A DNA stretch of 64,000 nucleotides from Streptomyces tuirus (GCF_014701095.1 NZ_AP023439.1:372001-436000), one strand, 5' to 3'. Shown: positions 1 through 8,812, counted from the stretch's first letter. A program made the numbers and translations. Notes: generated by a model not told the origin, from the sequence alone.

Positions 1-31
1 TTGCCCGGCGTTCGACAAGGAGAGCCGGACG

Positions 32-520
32 TCAGTCGACCGGGTGACCCGGGTGGATGGTGACGGCTTCGGACAGGCGCAGCAGCGGCTCGCCGTGCGC
101 CCCTTGCCCGCCCCACTCCACCGGGTCGAGGACGAAACCGATGTGGTCGCCGCCGCCCACGCGCGTCACGATCCGGCCGACGAACCAGGCCGGCACGTCC
201 TCCAGGACGAGGGCCCCGCCGTACGCCTCCCGGGGCCGGATGTCCTGGAACTTGTCGGTCCGGTCGCCGGTCCGCCCGCCGAACAGCTCGGCGAGGGCGC
301 GCTGTTCACGGCCGAGCAGGTGCACAGCGAGGACGTCCGCGTTCCGCGCCACCCGGAAGGTGTGGTTGAGCTCGGACAGCCACACCACGAACCGGACGGG
401 CCGCAGCGAGCACTGCGAGGCGAACCCGACGAGACAGCCCGCCCGTTCACCGCCCGCGGCGGCCGTGACCACATACATCTCCGGGTTCAGCCGGTCGACG
501 AACTCGTCCATGCCGGCCAT
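32..520 (-). CDS. flavin reductase family protein (FMN-binding split barrel)
   Basis: The product, about 162 residues, has the flavin reductase-like split-barrel pattern: an N-terminal MYVVTAAAGGERAGCLVGFA stretch, the conserved SLRP segment and a DHIGFVLDPV segment near the C terminus. Family members bind FMN or FAD and often pair with a monooxygenase, but none is adjacent here. It follows the peptidoglycan-binding gene at once on the minus strand, so it is probably translated by coupling. The start is uncertain: a GTG at 526, ATG at 520 or ATG at 511 are in frame and none has a strong ribosome binding site; I took 520. Confidence 0.8.
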   Translation of the reverse strand: MAGMDEFVDRLNPEMYVVTAAAGGERAGCLVGFASQCSLRPVRFVVWLSELNHTFRVARNADVLAVHLLGREQRALAELFGGRTGDRTDKFQDIRPREAYGGALVLEDVPAWFVGRIVTRVGGGDHIGFVLDPVEWGGQGAHGEPLLRLSEAVTIHPGHPVD

Positions 521-529
521 GGTCACACA

Positions 530-1270
530 TCAGCTCGCGCCGGCCGCCGTACGGGACTCCAGGGCGGCCCGGGTGTTGTTGCCGTAGACGCCGGTCTCGT
601 CGCCGCGGATGCCGTACCAGAGCTGGAAGCGGGCGACCGCTGCCGTGAGGGTGGGGTCGTAGCTGCCGCTGGTGGAGCCGTCCCGGTAGACGTCCGGGAT
701 GTCCAGGAGACGTTGCTGGAGCTCGGTCACCTCGGGGCCGGTGGCCCCCTCGCGCAGCGTGCCGGCGCCGTCGGGGTCCACAGGTGCGGGGGCGGCGGGG
801 GTGGGCGGGGTGGGTGTGGGGTCGGGGGTGGAGGGGGCGGCCCGGGGCGGGCGGGGCTGGGGCGCGGCACTGTCGTGCTTGTGCTCGCCGCGCAGCAGGA
901 GCGCCCCGCCGAAGCCGATCACCGCGGCGGCGAGGACGGCCACCGCGACGGCGGCGCGGCGCAGCCCGGCCCCGGGGGGTACGGCGCGGGTGGGCCGACG
1001 GCTCTCGCGGGCGACGGGCGGGAGCTCCTGCGTCAGAGCCTCGGAGCCGGCCGGCGGCTCCGGCAGCTCGACGGACTCGTATCCCCCGGGGTCGGAGTCA
1101 TGTCCGCCGGATTCACGGCCGGTCTCCTGCCTGCCGGGGTCGCGGCCGGTCTCCTGCTGGAACTCCCGCATCAGTTCCGCGAGCGCGTCGGTGCGGCGGG
1201 GCCGCAGGACGCGGATGGGTTCGAGGGCCGGGCCGTCGTGCGGCGGCCGGGGCTCGGACGGTGTCGACAC
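530..1270 (-). CDS. membrane-anchored peptidoglycan-binding domain protein
   Basis: The protein has 246 residues. The first 100 are charged and probably cytoplasmic. One transmembrane helix lies near residues 105-127, followed by a Pro/Ala/Thr-rich stalk (about 135-168) and a PG_binding_1 domain (about 172-240, with GATGPEVTELQQRLLDI and YDPTLTAAVARFQ). It is therefore a single-pass protein that presents a wall-binding domain outside the membrane. The GTG start at 1270 has a very good ribosome binding site (GAAGGAG). It lies upstream of the flavin reductase gene, with a gap of a few bases, and is divergent from the TetR gene at 1452. The partner or function is not visible. Confidence 0.85.
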   Translation of the reverse strand: MSTPSEPRPPHDGPALEPIRVLRPRRTDALAELMREFQQETGRDPGRQETGRESGGHDSDPGGYESVELPEPPAGSEALTQELPPVARESRRPTRAVPPGAGLRRAAVAVAVLAAAVIGFGGALLLRGEHKHDSAAPQPRPPRAAPSTPDPTPTPPTPAAPAPVDPDGAGTLREGATGPEVTELQQRLLDIPDVYRDGSTSGSYDPTLTAAVARFQLWYGIRGDETGVYGNNTRAALESRTAAGAS

Positions 1271-1382
1271 GCTGCTCTCCTTCGTCCGGGCCCGGGGGCG
1301 CCCGGCCTTCGAGGATCGTCCTGCCGCTAGATACGCGCCCGGCGCGCCCGGGGTTCAGCGCCCGGTCGGCCGGGCGGGCAGA

Positions 1383-1418
1383 GCACTCAGTACCTCCTGA
1401 CGAGTGCACTGAGTGCCA
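1383..1418. promoter_or_regulatory. two operator-like palindromes before the TetR gene
   Basis: GCACTGAGTGC (1406-1416) is a perfect palindrome with 5-base arms. Its flanks extend it towards the TGGCACTGAGTGCCA found at 2202-2216. A second, weaker copy, GCACTCAGTAC, lies at 1383-1393. The sites sit 34-69 bases before the TetR ATG, in the divergent promoter region, which fits autoregulation. That this TetR binds them is inferred. Confidence 0.6.
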
Positions 1419-1451
1419 CGAGTGATCCCGCGGGGTGCTACGTTCGCGCTC

Positions 1452-2162
1452 ATGAGCTCCGAGAAAGCCGAGGCCGGCACCGGGAAACCACCCATCCGGG
1501 ACGCCCTGGTGGCGGCGGCCTACGAGCTGTTCCCGGAGCGGGGGTACGAGCAGACCACCGTCGACGACATCGTGGCGCTCGCCGGTGTCGGGCGGCGCTC
1601 GTTCTTCCGCTACTTCCCCTCCAAGGAGGACGTGGTCTTCCCGGACCACGAGCGGTGCCTCGCCGACATGACGGCCTTCCTGGCGGACGGCTCCGACGAC
1701 GACGAACCCGTGCGGCGGGTCTGCGACGCGGCCCGGCTCGTGCTGCGCATGTACGCCGAGAACCCGGCGTTCTCGGTGCAGCGCTACCGCCTCACCAAGC
1801 AGGTGCCGGGGCTGCGGGCCTATGAGCTGTCGGTGGTGTGGCGCTACGAGCGGGCCCTCGCCGAGTATCTGCGCCGGCGGTTCGCCGCCCGCCGGGACGG
1901 CACGCTGCAGGCCGACGTGATCGCGGCGGCGGTGGTCGCGGCGCACAACAACGCGCTGCGGTCCTGGCTGCGTTCGGACGGCCAGGGCGACGCGGGCGCG
2001 ACGGTGGGCCACGCTCTGGACTACGTGCAGTCGGCGTTCGGCGGTGTGCCGCTGCCGCCCGCGGTGGAGCAGCCGGAGGACGTGGTGGTCGTCGTGTCGC
2101 GGCGCGGGGCACCGCTGTGGCGGGTCGTGCAGGAGATCGAGACGACGCTGGGGCGGGGCTGA
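1452..2162 (+). CDS. TetR family transcriptional regulator
   Basis: The N-terminal TetR helix-turn-helix domain is clear: IRDALVAAAYELFPERGYEQTTVDDIVALAGVGRRSFFRYFPSKEDVV, roughly residues 16-65, with an alpha-helical ligand domain behind it. I chose the ATG at 1452 (236 residues); a GTG at 1413 in the same frame would place the operator palindrome inside the gene. The sites at 1383-1418 and 2202-2216 suggest that it represses itself and the Zn-ribbon/OB-fold gene downstream. The ligand is unknown; an acyl-CoA-type ligand is possible because the target family often works with thiolase or lipid-transfer proteins. Confidence 0.88.
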   Translation: MSSEKAEAGTGKPPIRDALVAAAYELFPERGYEQTTVDDIVALAGVGRRSFFRYFPSKEDVVFPDHERCLADMTAFLADGSDDDEPVRRVCDAARLVLRMYAENPAFSVQRYRLTKQVPGLRAYELSVVWRYERALAEYLRRRFAARRDGTLQADVIAAAVVAAHNNALRSWLRSDGQGDAGATVGHALDYVQSAFGGVPLPPAVEQPEDVVVVVSRRGAPLWRVVQEIETTLGRG

Positions 2163-2201
2163 GGGCTCCGCATATTGAGGGTACGGAGTGCCTTTACGAG
2201 T

Positions 2202-2216
2202 GGCACTGAGTGCCAT
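2202..2216. promoter_or_regulatory. perfect operator palindrome TGGCACTGAGTGCCA
   Basis: Seven-base arms around one central base match perfectly. The same core stands before the adjacent TetR gene at 1406-1416. It lies about 100 bases before the start of the Zn-ribbon/OB-fold gene, a usual place for a repressor site in its promoter. Confidence 0.65.
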
Positions 2217-2314
2217 ACTCTGTGCTGCGTGCACGGTGGCACGGCGAACCGCGCACACGTGTGCGCGGGTGATCGCGTGCGCGGATTCCGGCCGAGTGCA
2301 GGGAGTTGACCAGC

Positions 2315-2725
2315 GTGTACCACTCAGGAAGCGTCACTCAGCAGGCCGCCGGCTCCGCGACGGGTCTGCTCGACCCGAGGGGCCAGAACTCGGAGGCCAT
2401 CCTCTTCCAGCGCTGCACGTGGTGCGGCACCGCCATGTACCACCGGTTGCTGTGTCCGGTCTGCCGGGGCAGCGAGCTGCGCACGGAGCGCGCCGAGGGC
2501 ACGGGCACGGTGCGCCACTCCACCGTCGTGCACCGCAACACCCCCGCGGCGCGCAACGTGTCGCAGATAGAGATGGCCGAGGGCTTCGTGGTGCGCGGCC
2601 GGGTGATGGGCCCGCCGATCGGCATCCACAGCGGGGACCGGGTACGGCTGTCCACGGCCAAGGACCCGGTACGGGGCGAGCCGGTCTTCCAGCTGCTGGA
2701 CGAGCCGTACCGGGCCTGGAGCTGA
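2315..2725 (+). CDS. Zn-ribbon domain-containing OB-fold protein (DUF35 type)
   Basis: A rubredoxin-like zinc ribbon is visible as paired CTWC and CPVC motifs, followed by an OB-fold half (TGTVRHSTVVHRNTP, VRGRVMGPPIGIHSGDRV). DUF35/OB proteins are usually partners of thiolase-like or lipid-transfer enzymes in acyl-CoA or polyketide chemistry; no such enzyme lies nearby. The start is set by AGGGAG at 2300-2305, nine bases before a GTG at 2315 (136 residues); an upstream TTG at 2306 touches that site and is unlikely. The upstream palindrome points to control by the neighbouring TetR. Confidence 0.8.
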   Translation: MYHSGSVTQQAAGSATGLLDPRGQNSEAILFQRCTWCGTAMYHRLLCPVCRGSELRTERAEGTGTVRHSTVVHRNTPAARNVSQIEMAEGFVVRGRVMGPPIGIHSGDRVRLSTAKDPVRGEPVFQLLDEPYRAWS

Positions 2726-2732
2726 CGCACCC

Positions 2733-4070
2733 TCAGCCGGCGAGCAGCTCGTCGGTGCGCACGGGCCGTCCGATCTCGAAGCTCCGGTTCGCCGCCAGTC
2801 CGACCGCGAGGGCGAGCGCCCCGTCGCGTTCGGTGGCCGTGAAGCGGGTCGCGGCGCCGGTGTCCGCCGGGGCGGTGGGGCCGACGGGTCCGAAGAGCGC
2901 GTCGAGCATGCGCGGATCGCCGCCGCCGTGGGCCTCGCGGGCGACCGCGAGCGGCACCTCCACCGGGGGCCGCCACAGCGGGCGCAGGGTGAGACGGGCG
3001 CCGCCCGCGTGCTCGGCCGCAGTGTCGCCGTGCACCGCGCCCACCGACGAGGTGATCCGGCTCAGCGGCGGCTGCCAGCGGCTCTCCTCCACCTCCAGCT
3101 CCAGCCGGCCCGCGCTGCCGTTGAACATCACCCGGTAGCCCTCCCAGGGGGAGTAGGCGGTCAGGTGGTACGTCATCGTCGCGCCGCGCGCGTAGCGCAC
3201 CAGGACGGACATGTCGTCCTCGATGGTGACCGGCCCGTCGAAGACATTGCGGTCGCGCAGGTAGCCGTCGTCGCGTTCGGCATCCAGGTAGAGGGCGCGC
3301 AGGGTGTCGTCGGCCGCGAGGTCCAGCGCGAAGGGGTCGTCGGCGGCCGGCTCGGCGCCGTGGGCGCGGTCGTAGTCCCGGCGCAGTCCGTGCCGCTCCC
3401 CCGCCTCCCGGCCGTAGAAGCCGAGCCGCCCGTAGCCGAAGGCCTCCCGGGGCTCGTCGGCGAGCCACCAGTTCACCAGGTCGAAGTGGTGCGAGGACTT
3501 GTGCACCATCAGGCCGCCGCTGTGCCGTTTCTCGCGGTGCCAGCGGCGGAAGTAGTCGGCGCCGTGCCGTACGTCGAGCAGCCACTCGAAGTGGACCGAC
3601 AGCACCTCGCCGATCGCGCCGTCGGCGAGCAGGGCGCGGACCTTCTCGTGCACGGGGTTGAAGCGGTAGTTGAAGGCGACGGTCAGGGAGTTGCCGGTCG
3701 CGCGGACGGTGTCGAGGATGCGGGCGCAGCGCCCGGCGTCGACGGTCATCGGCTTCTCGGTGACGACCCGGCAGCCCGCCTTCAGCGCGGGGACGATGTA
3801 GCGGTCGTGCTCGGCGTCGACGGTGGTCACGACGACCAAGTCGATGCCCTCCTCGGCGAGCAGGTCGGTGAAGCGGTCGGGCCCCCAGGGCGCGGCGGCC
3901 GGTGCGCCGGCGTCGGCCAGCAGCCGGTTGTGGAAGGCCATCCGGGTCGGACTGGGGTCGCACAGCGCGGCCACGACATGACCGGGGCGTTCGGCGAGGC
4001 CGCGGGTGAACAGCTGGGCCCGGTGGCCGGTGCCGACGACGGCTGCGCGCAGGACGGGAGTTCGGCTCAT
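2733..4070 (-). CDS. Gfo/Idh/MocA family NAD(P)-dependent oxidoreductase
   Basis: The 445-residue protein starts with a Rossmann segment (LRAAVVGTGHRAQLFTRGLA) and carries the conserved EKP motif (CRVVTEKPMTVDAGRC) of the family, followed by the alpha/beta C-terminal domain (ADYFRRWHREKRHSGGLMVH). Members oxidise or epimerise sugars, inositols or related polyols. The ATG at 4070 has AAAGGG in front; an ORF extension to 4112 lacks a good site. A LacI-type palindrome lies upstream at 4117-4128, consistent with carbohydrate-responsive control. Its substrate cannot be read from the sequence. Confidence 0.88.
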   Translation of the reverse strand: MSRTPVLRAAVVGTGHRAQLFTRGLAERPGHVVAALCDPSPTRMAFHNRLLADAGAPAAAPWGPDRFTDLLAEEGIDLVVVTTVDAEHDRYIVPALKAGCRVVTEKPMTVDAGRCARILDTVRATGNSLTVAFNYRFNPVHEKVRALLADGAIGEVLSVHFEWLLDVRHGADYFRRWHREKRHSGGLMVHKSSHHFDLVNWWLADEPREAFGYGRLGFYGREAGERHGLRRDYDRAHGAEPAADDPFALDLAADDTLRALYLDAERDDGYLRDRNVFDGPVTIEDDMSVLVRYARGATMTYHLTAYSPWEGYRVMFNGSAGRLELEVEESRWQPPLSRITSSVGAVHGDTAAEHAGGARLTLRPLWRPPVEVPLAVAREAHGGGDPRMLDALFGPVGPTAPADTGAATRFTATERDGALALAVGLAANRSFEIGRPVRTDELLAG

Positions 4071-4116
4071 GGCAGATGCCCTTTCCCGTGGCCGGGGTCC
4101 CCACTCCCCCACGACC

Positions 4117-4128
4117 GAAAGCGCTTGC
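4117..4128. promoter_or_regulatory. LacI/GalR-type operator-like site
   Basis: GAAAGCGCTTGC contains the perfect 8-base palindrome AAGCGCTT, and its left half matches the GAAAGCGCTTTC operator typical of LacI-family repressors in streptomycetes. It stands 47 bases before the oxidoreductase start on the minus strand. No LacI gene is in the window, so the regulator would be elsewhere. Confidence 0.45.
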
Positions 4129-4142
4129 CGGATCTCCCGCTC

Positions 4143-4523
4143 TCAGAGGGTGATGCGGATACCCACCGTGCCGTCCACGCCCCGGCGCAGCCGGCTGCCG
4201 AGCAGGGTCAGCCGGCCCGTCAGGCCGTACTTGCGGCCGATCAGCTGCCGGTAGCGGCCGGTGGTGGCCGCGTCGCAGATCTCCGCCGCCGCGGGCACCT
4301 GGTCGCCGGTGGGGTTGCCGCGCAGGTCGCAGGGTCCGACCAGCACGTCGGCGCGGTTGCGGATCCGCTTCACCTTCCAGGAGTCGGCGGCCGTCCACAC
4401 GCCGAGCGCGTCCCCGTCGCGTACCACCCAGACCGGGGTGGCGACCGGCGTGCCGTTCTTGCGGTAGCTGGTGACCAGCAGGTATTTGCCCGCGCCGAGT
4501 TCGTCCAGCGTCCTGTCGTCCAT
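4143..4523 (-). CDS. PPOX class (F420- or flavin-dependent) split-barrel protein
   Basis: The 126-residue protein matches the pyridoxamine-phosphate-oxidase-like split barrel: LLVTSYRKNGTPVATPVWVV, then LGVWTAADSWKVKRIR and VLVGPCDLRGNP. Small actinobacterial proteins of this pattern usually bind F420 and act as reductases, but a flavin or heme cannot be excluded. It stands between the MocA-like gene and the PLP lyase gene on the same strand, with gaps of 30-70 bases, so loose co-transcription is possible. Confidence 0.82.
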   Translation of the reverse strand: MDDRTLDELGAGKYLLVTSYRKNGTPVATPVWVVRDGDALGVWTAADSWKVKRIRNRADVLVGPCDLRGNPTGDQVPAAAEICDAATTGRYRQLIGRKYGLTGRLTLLGSRLRRGVDGTVGIRITL

Positions 4524-4553
4524 GACGGGAAGTCTACGAGCGTGCCTCAGGGT

Positions 4554-5732
4554 TCAGCGCAGCGCCGCCGCCATTCTCCGTACGCCCTCCGTGAGCACCT
4601 CCCGCGAGGTTCCCAGGTTGAGGCGGACGTGGCCGGTTCCACCGGTGCCGAACGGCAGGCCGGAGCTGAGGGCGACCCGGCCGCGTTCCAGGAAGACCTC
4701 GGCCGGGTCGTCACCGAGACCGAGGGCACGGCAGTCGAGCCAGGCCAGGTAGGTGGCGTCGCCCGGGCGGTAGCGGATCGCGGGCAGGTGCTCGGCCAGC
4801 AGGTCCGCGAGCAGCCGCCGGTTGCCGTCGAGGCCGGTCAGGAGGGCGTCGAGCCAGGCGACGCCGTCGCGCAGGGCGGCGGTGTGGGCGATGACGGCGA
4901 CATGGCTCGGGCCGTGCCCGACCTCCTCGGGCATCCGCTCCAGGTCGGCGGCGGCCTCGGGCCCTGCGACCGCGAGGGCGGCCTTGAGCCCGGGCAGGTT
5001 CCAGCCCTTCGAGGCCGACATCAGCGACAGGCCGCGCTCGGCACCCGGCACGCTCAGATACGGCACGAAACCGGCGTCGCCGAGCACCAGCGGGGCGTGG
5101 ATCTCGTCGGCGACGACGCGCACGCCGTACCGGTCGGCGAGCCCGGCGACGGCGGACAGCTCCTCGGCGGTGTGCACGGTCCCGGTCGGGTTGTGGGGGC
5201 TGCACAAAAGGTGGGCGGCCCGCCGCCCGCCCGCCACGGCCTGCCGGAAGGTCTCCTCCAGTACGGCGAGGTCGAGGCGCCCGTCCGGCCCGAGCGGAGC
5301 CTCGGCGACCCGTCGGTCCATGTGCTCGAGGAACATGTAGAACGGCGGGTACACGGGCGGGTTCACGACCACCGTGTCGCCGGGGCCCGTGACCAGTTTG
5401 ATCATCTCGACGACGCCCAGCATCACGTCGGGCACGATCGCGGTGCGCTCCACCGCGAGCCCGCTCCATCCCCACCGCTTCCCGGCGAAGGCGGCCAGGG
5501 CGTCCGCGTAGGCGGTGCCGGCCGGGTAGCCGGTGTCGCCGAGGTGGAGTGCGTCGGTGACGGCGTGCACGACGGAATCGGCGAGCGGCACATCCATCTC
5601 CGCCACCCACAGCGGCAGCACGTCCTGCGGGTAAGTGCGCCACTTCATGCTGGAGCGCTGCCGGAGCCGGTCGAGGGTGAGGGCTTGCAGGGGATTCGGT
5701 TCACCGGACGTCTCGTGCGGGATCCTGGTCAT
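4554..5732 (-). CDS. MalY/PatB-type PLP-dependent aminotransferase or C-S lyase
   Basis: The 392-residue product is a fold-type I PLP enzyme of the MalY/PatB branch: [17 protein letters not shown] near residue 40, [12 protein letters not shown], the substrate/PLP loop [23 protein letters not shown], and the Schiff-base lysine in [12 protein letters not shown]. Enzymes of this branch cleave cystathionine or S-conjugates (beta C-S lyase) and may have regulatory side roles. The ATG at 5732 fits the family N terminus. The start lies only 24 bases from the divergent DUF3800 gene, so both promoters must be very short or overlap the other coding sequence. Confidence 0.87.
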   Translation of the reverse strand: MTRIPHETSGEPNPLQALTLDRLRQRSSMKWRTYPQDVLPLWVAEMDVPLADSVVHAVTDALHLGDTGYPAGTAYADALAAFAGKRWGWSGLAVERTAIVPDVMLGVVEMIKLVTGPGDTVVVNPPVYPPFYMFLEHMDRRVAEAPLGPDGRLDLAVLEETFRQAVAGGRRAAHLLCSPHNPTGTVHTAEELSAVAGLADRYGVRVVADEIHAPLVLGDAGFVPYLSVPGAERGLSLMSASKGWNLPGLKAALAVAGPEAAADLERMPEEVGHGPSHVAVIAHTAALRDGVAWLDALLTGLDGNRRLLADLLAEHLPAIRYRPGDATYLAWLDCRALGLGDDPAEVFLERGRVALSSGLPFGTGGTGHVRLNLGTSREVLTEGVRRMAAALR

Positions 5733-5756
5733 GGGCACACGATAGGGGGCTGTGCG

Positions 5757-6746
5757 GTGAGCGGGAATCTCGTGGACGGGGAGCGGGGCGGGGCGGCGGG
5801 CGCGTCCCTGGAGATCGCCTGCGACGAGTCGGGGTCGGACGGCGAGAACCTCACCGGCGGGAACACGGACGTGTTCGCGCACGCCGGGGTGTCGCTGTCC
5901 GAGGCGTCGGCCGCGGCGACGGTCCGGGAGATCCGGGACCGGATCCGGTCGCCCGCCGAGGAGTACAAGGCGAACCACCTGCTGCGGGAGAAGCACCGCG
6001 CGGTGCTGGAGTGGCTGCTGGCGCCGCGGGGGCCGATCCACGGGCGGGCCCGGGTGCACCTCATGGAGAAGCGGTTCTTCGTGGTGGACCGGACCCTCGC
6101 CCTGCTGCTGGACGACACGGCCGGGGCGGCCGTGCTGTTCCGCGCGGGGCGTGCGGCCTTCGGGGACGACGGCTGGCGGGCGTTCCTGGAGGCGGCCAAC
6201 CAGCTGCTGCGGGTCCGCCACGACGGTGACCCGGTGGACGCCTTCTACGCCACGGTCGACGCCCTGCGCCGGACGCTCCCGCGGACGGACGCGGGCCAGA
6301 TCCTGGAGCGGCTCGCCGGGACCCGGCCCCGCGCGGTGTCCTACCGGGACGGGTTCCTGGCCGGGCCACCGCTGATCCCGTTGCTCAACCCGCTGCTCCC
6401 GGCGATCGTGCGGACGGCGGCGCTCTGGAGCCGCGACGGGCGGCCGGTCCGCCTCGTGCACGACCGGCAGAACATGCTGACGCCGGACCGCATCGCCTGG
6501 ATCGAGGGGACCGCCCGGCGGGCCGGGATCGGCCTGGTGGGGGTGCGGCTCGTCGTCGCGCGGGACGACGCGCGGGTTCAGGTGGCGGACTTCCTCGCCG
6601 GGATCGCCCGCAAGATCGCCTCCGACGAGCTGAACGGCCGCGGTGACCCGGCGCTCACCGCCCTGTTGCGGCCCTACGTCGATCCGGACTCGGTGTGGGG
6701 CGACGCGCGCAGCGGGGCCCTGCTCGCGGCCCCGGTCGCCGGCTGA
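5757..6746 (+). CDS. DUF3800 domain-containing protein
   Basis: The 329-residue protein begins with the acidic start typical of DUF3800 ([16 protein letters not shown], then [12 protein letters not shown]) and ends with [23 protein letters not shown], the conserved C-terminal block. DUF3800 has an RNase H-like fold with conserved acidic residues. Biochemical roles are poorly known, and some members occur near mobile elements or defence genes. Here the neighbours are metabolic and I see no mobile-element signs. The GTG at 5757 follows TAGGGGG at good distance. It is not obviously in an operon. Confidence 0.75.
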   Translation: MSGNLVDGERGGAAGASLEIACDESGSDGENLTGGNTDVFAHAGVSLSEASAAATVREIRDRIRSPAEEYKANHLLREKHRAVLEWLLAPRGPIHGRARVHLMEKRFFVVDRTLALLLDDTAGAAVLFRAGRAAFGDDGWRAFLEAANQLLRVRHDGDPVDAFYATVDALRRTLPRTDAGQILERLAGTRPRAVSYRDGFLAGPPLIPLLNPLLPAIVRTAALWSRDGRPVRLVHDRQNMLTPDRIAWIEGTARRAGIGLVGVRLVVARDDARVQVADFLAGIARKIASDELNGRGDPALTALLRPYVDPDSVWGDARSGALLAAPVAG

Positions 6747-6868
6747 CGCCGAAGAGATCACCGGCACGCTGAACGCGGCACGGCCGGGCCCCGTATGCAT
6801 GTAGGGCACTCAACTCAAGGAGCGCCCCGCGGTGTTCGCACCGTGATGTTCTGGTTCGGGAGCCATGC

Positions 6869-8215
6869 ATGAGGCACGCACGACGACGGGTCGTCCGGCG
6901 AGTGACACGGCTGGCGGCCGTCGGCGGACTCCTCCTCGGAGGAGCGATGGTCACCAACGCCGTGGCGAGCGAGCCCCAGCCCCCGTCCATCGGCGTCCCG
7001 TTCACCGCGCCACCGGCGACCGGTGAGGGCTCCGACCTCGTGTCCCGGCTGGGCAACTCCCGCACCGCCGGCAGCTGGGTCGACAAGGCCGGGCGGCCCG
7101 TCGTCGCGGTCACCGACGACAAGGCGGCGGCCGAGGTGGAGCGGGCCGGCGCTCAGGCCAGGATGGTCGAGCACAGCATGAGCGACCTCAAGTCCGCGGC
7201 GGCGACGCTGCGTTCGGCACCCCGGGTCTCCGGAACCTCGTGGGCCATGGACTACAAGAGCAACCAGCTGGTGGTGCGGGGCGACAGCACCGTCTCCTCC
7301 TCCGACTGGTCCCGGATGACGAAGATGGCCGAGGGCATCGGATCGTTCGTGCGCATGGAGCGCTCCGAGGGCACGTTCACGACACGGATCAACGGCGCGC
7401 AGCCCATCCTGTCGACCGCCGGACGCTGTTCAGCGGGGTTCAACGTGACCGACGGCAAGAGCGACTTCATCCTCACGGCCGGGCACTGCGGGCCCGACGG
7501 TTCCGTCTGGTTCGCCGACGACCGTGGCCGGGAACAGGTCGGCACCTCGCTCAGGGGGAGCTTCCCCGGCGACGACTACTCCCTGGTGAAGTACGACGGC
7601 GGCCGGGCGGGCAAGGGCGCGGACGTCGTCGCGGTCGGGGACGACAAGGGCGTGCGGATCACGGGCGTCGCCGATGCGGAGGTCGGGCAGAAGATCTTCC
7701 GCAGTGGCAGCACCAGCGGGCTGCGCGAGGGGGAGGTGACCGCGCTCAACGCGACGGTCAACTACCCCGAGGGCACGGTCACCGGCCTCATCGAGACGAA
7801 CGTGTGCGCCGAACCGGGCGACAGCGGAGGCCCGATGTTCGCCGACGGTGTCGCGCTCGGCGTGACGTCGGGGGGCAGCGGGGACTGCACGGCGGGCGGT
7901 ACGACGTTCTTCCAGCCGGTGACGAAGGCGCTGACCGAGCTCGGGGTCAAGCTGATCGTGGCGAAGTCGTCCGGTGGCACGGGTGCCGCTCCCGCGCCGT
8001 CCGCGTCGCAGGGCGCGGCCTCGCCGGGTGCGTCGGCGCCGATCACGGGCACGGACGTGTCGACGCTGCTGAGCCGTCTCACCGACCCGCGCAACGTGGG
8101 CCCCGGCATGCTCGTGATCGGGGGCAGCCTCGTCGCGCTGGTGGCGACGCGGTGGATCCGCGCGGAGCAGGACCGCAAGGCGTACCGGCAGTACTACTCG
8201 GCCACTTGGGGATGA
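6869..8215 (+). CDS. secreted S1 serine protease (streptogrisin-like) with C-terminal membrane anchor
   Basis: The protein has 448 residues: an Arg-rich signal peptide (about 1-35), a pro-region to about 170, then a chymotrypsin-like domain. The catalytic triad is visible as TAGHC (His), GDDYSLVKYD (Asp) and CAEPGDSGGPM (Ser), with the paired cysteines of streptogrisins. A Ser/Ala/Pro linker follows, and a hydrophobic helix near residues 410-428 (PGMLVIGGSLVALVATRW) precedes a short basic tail, so the protease is probably held in the membrane. The start has GGGAG six bases upstream. A paralogue lies at 51748-53145. Confidence 0.87.
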   Translation: MRHARRRVVRRVTRLAAVGGLLLGGAMVTNAVASEPQPPSIGVPFTAPPATGEGSDLVSRLGNSRTAGSWVDKAGRPVVAVTDDKAAAEVERAGAQARMVEHSMSDLKSAAATLRSAPRVSGTSWAMDYKSNQLVVRGDSTVSSSDWSRMTKMAEGIGSFVRMERSEGTFTTRINGAQPILSTAGRCSAGFNVTDGKSDFILTAGHCGPDGSVWFADDRGREQVGTSLRGSFPGDDYSLVKYDGGRAGKGADVVAVGDDKGVRITGVADAEVGQKIFRSGSTSGLREGEVTALNATVNYPEGTVTGLIETNVCAEPGDSGGPMFADGVALGVTSGGSGDCTAGGTTFFQPVTKALTELGVKLIVAKSSGGTGAAPAPSASQGAASPGASAPITGTDVSTLLSRLTDPRNVGPGMLVIGGSLVALVATRWIRAEQDRKAYRQYYSATWG

Positions 8216-8251
8216 TGCCGCCGCGTGGCCGGCCGACGCGTGGCGTGCCGG

Positions 8252-8404
8252 TCAGCCCAGCGTGAGGAGCACGGTCGCGATGCCCGCCGCCAGCAGCCCC
8301 ACCACCTGACGGCGGCTGATCCGCTCGCGCAACAGGGCGAGGCCCAGCAGGACGAGGACCCCGCACAGCACGGGACAGCGCGACCCCGGTGACCGCGCTC
8401 ACGG
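8252..8404 (-). pseudogene. C-terminal remnant of an EamA/DMT-type transporter
   Basis: Read on the minus strand, this stretch ends in LRERISRRQVVGLLAAGIAT followed by VLLTLG and a stop, which is the standard end of an EamA (drug/metabolite) permease. Just upstream, in another frame, is VPVSAVTGVALS, the segment expected before it. The gene is therefore both truncated and frameshifted; no N-terminal part exists nearby, because the space is taken by the protease and a small gene. Exact ends of the remnant are approximate. Confidence 0.55.
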
Positions 8405-8475
8405 GCACGTGCCCTTGGACGAGGGTCCGATGCCTCGGCAACGAGGGCCCGAGCGTCGGTGGGCCGGGACGAAGG

Positions 8476-8649
8476 TCAGGCCGCGGGCGCCGACTGGGGG
8501 GCCGCGGTGGCCCACTCCAGGACGAGCCGCTGGTATACCTCACGCTGCTCGACGCTCAGTGTCCCGCCCGACCGGCGCCACAACGCGCGGATCTCCTCGT
8601 TGACCTCGTCAGCCGATCGCTCGGATGATGATTCAACAGTGGTGGACAT
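8476..8649 (-). CDS. small hypothetical protein (57 residues)
   Basis: The ORF from ATG 8649 encodes a 57-residue acidic, helical protein (SADEVNEEIRALWRRSGG, LSVEQREVYQRLVLEWATA). I do not recognise a named family; it has no signal peptide or membrane segment. An in-frame extension to 8739 runs into an AT-richer promoter-like stretch and is unlikely. It has its own upstream region (8650-8812), so it is probably monocistronic. Confidence 0.6.
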   Translation of the reverse strand: MSTTVESSSERSADEVNEEIRALWRRSGGTLSVEQREVYQRLVLEWATAAPQSAPAA

Positions 8650-8812
8650 GCTGTGAAGCATACGTCGCCACACGTGAAGGTGATGTGAGTAATGATGAAC
8701 TAAACGGTCATTTCGGACAGTGTCACTGATCACGTCCATCTCCCGGTAAACGTGAGGCTGTTCACATCAGCCACCTGCGAGTACCTTTCGCCGCCCGCAA
8801 GTTCGCCGACGT

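Noticed and set aside
44..1330. Long plus-strand ORF covering the first two genes
   Set aside because: It is the shadow of two well-supported minus-strand genes; product has no domain and odd composition.
2928..5756. Upstream part of a very long plus-strand ORF ending in the DUF3800 protein
   Set aside because: It runs over three minus-strand genes in a GC-rich shadow frame; the DUF3800 fold starts only near 5757.
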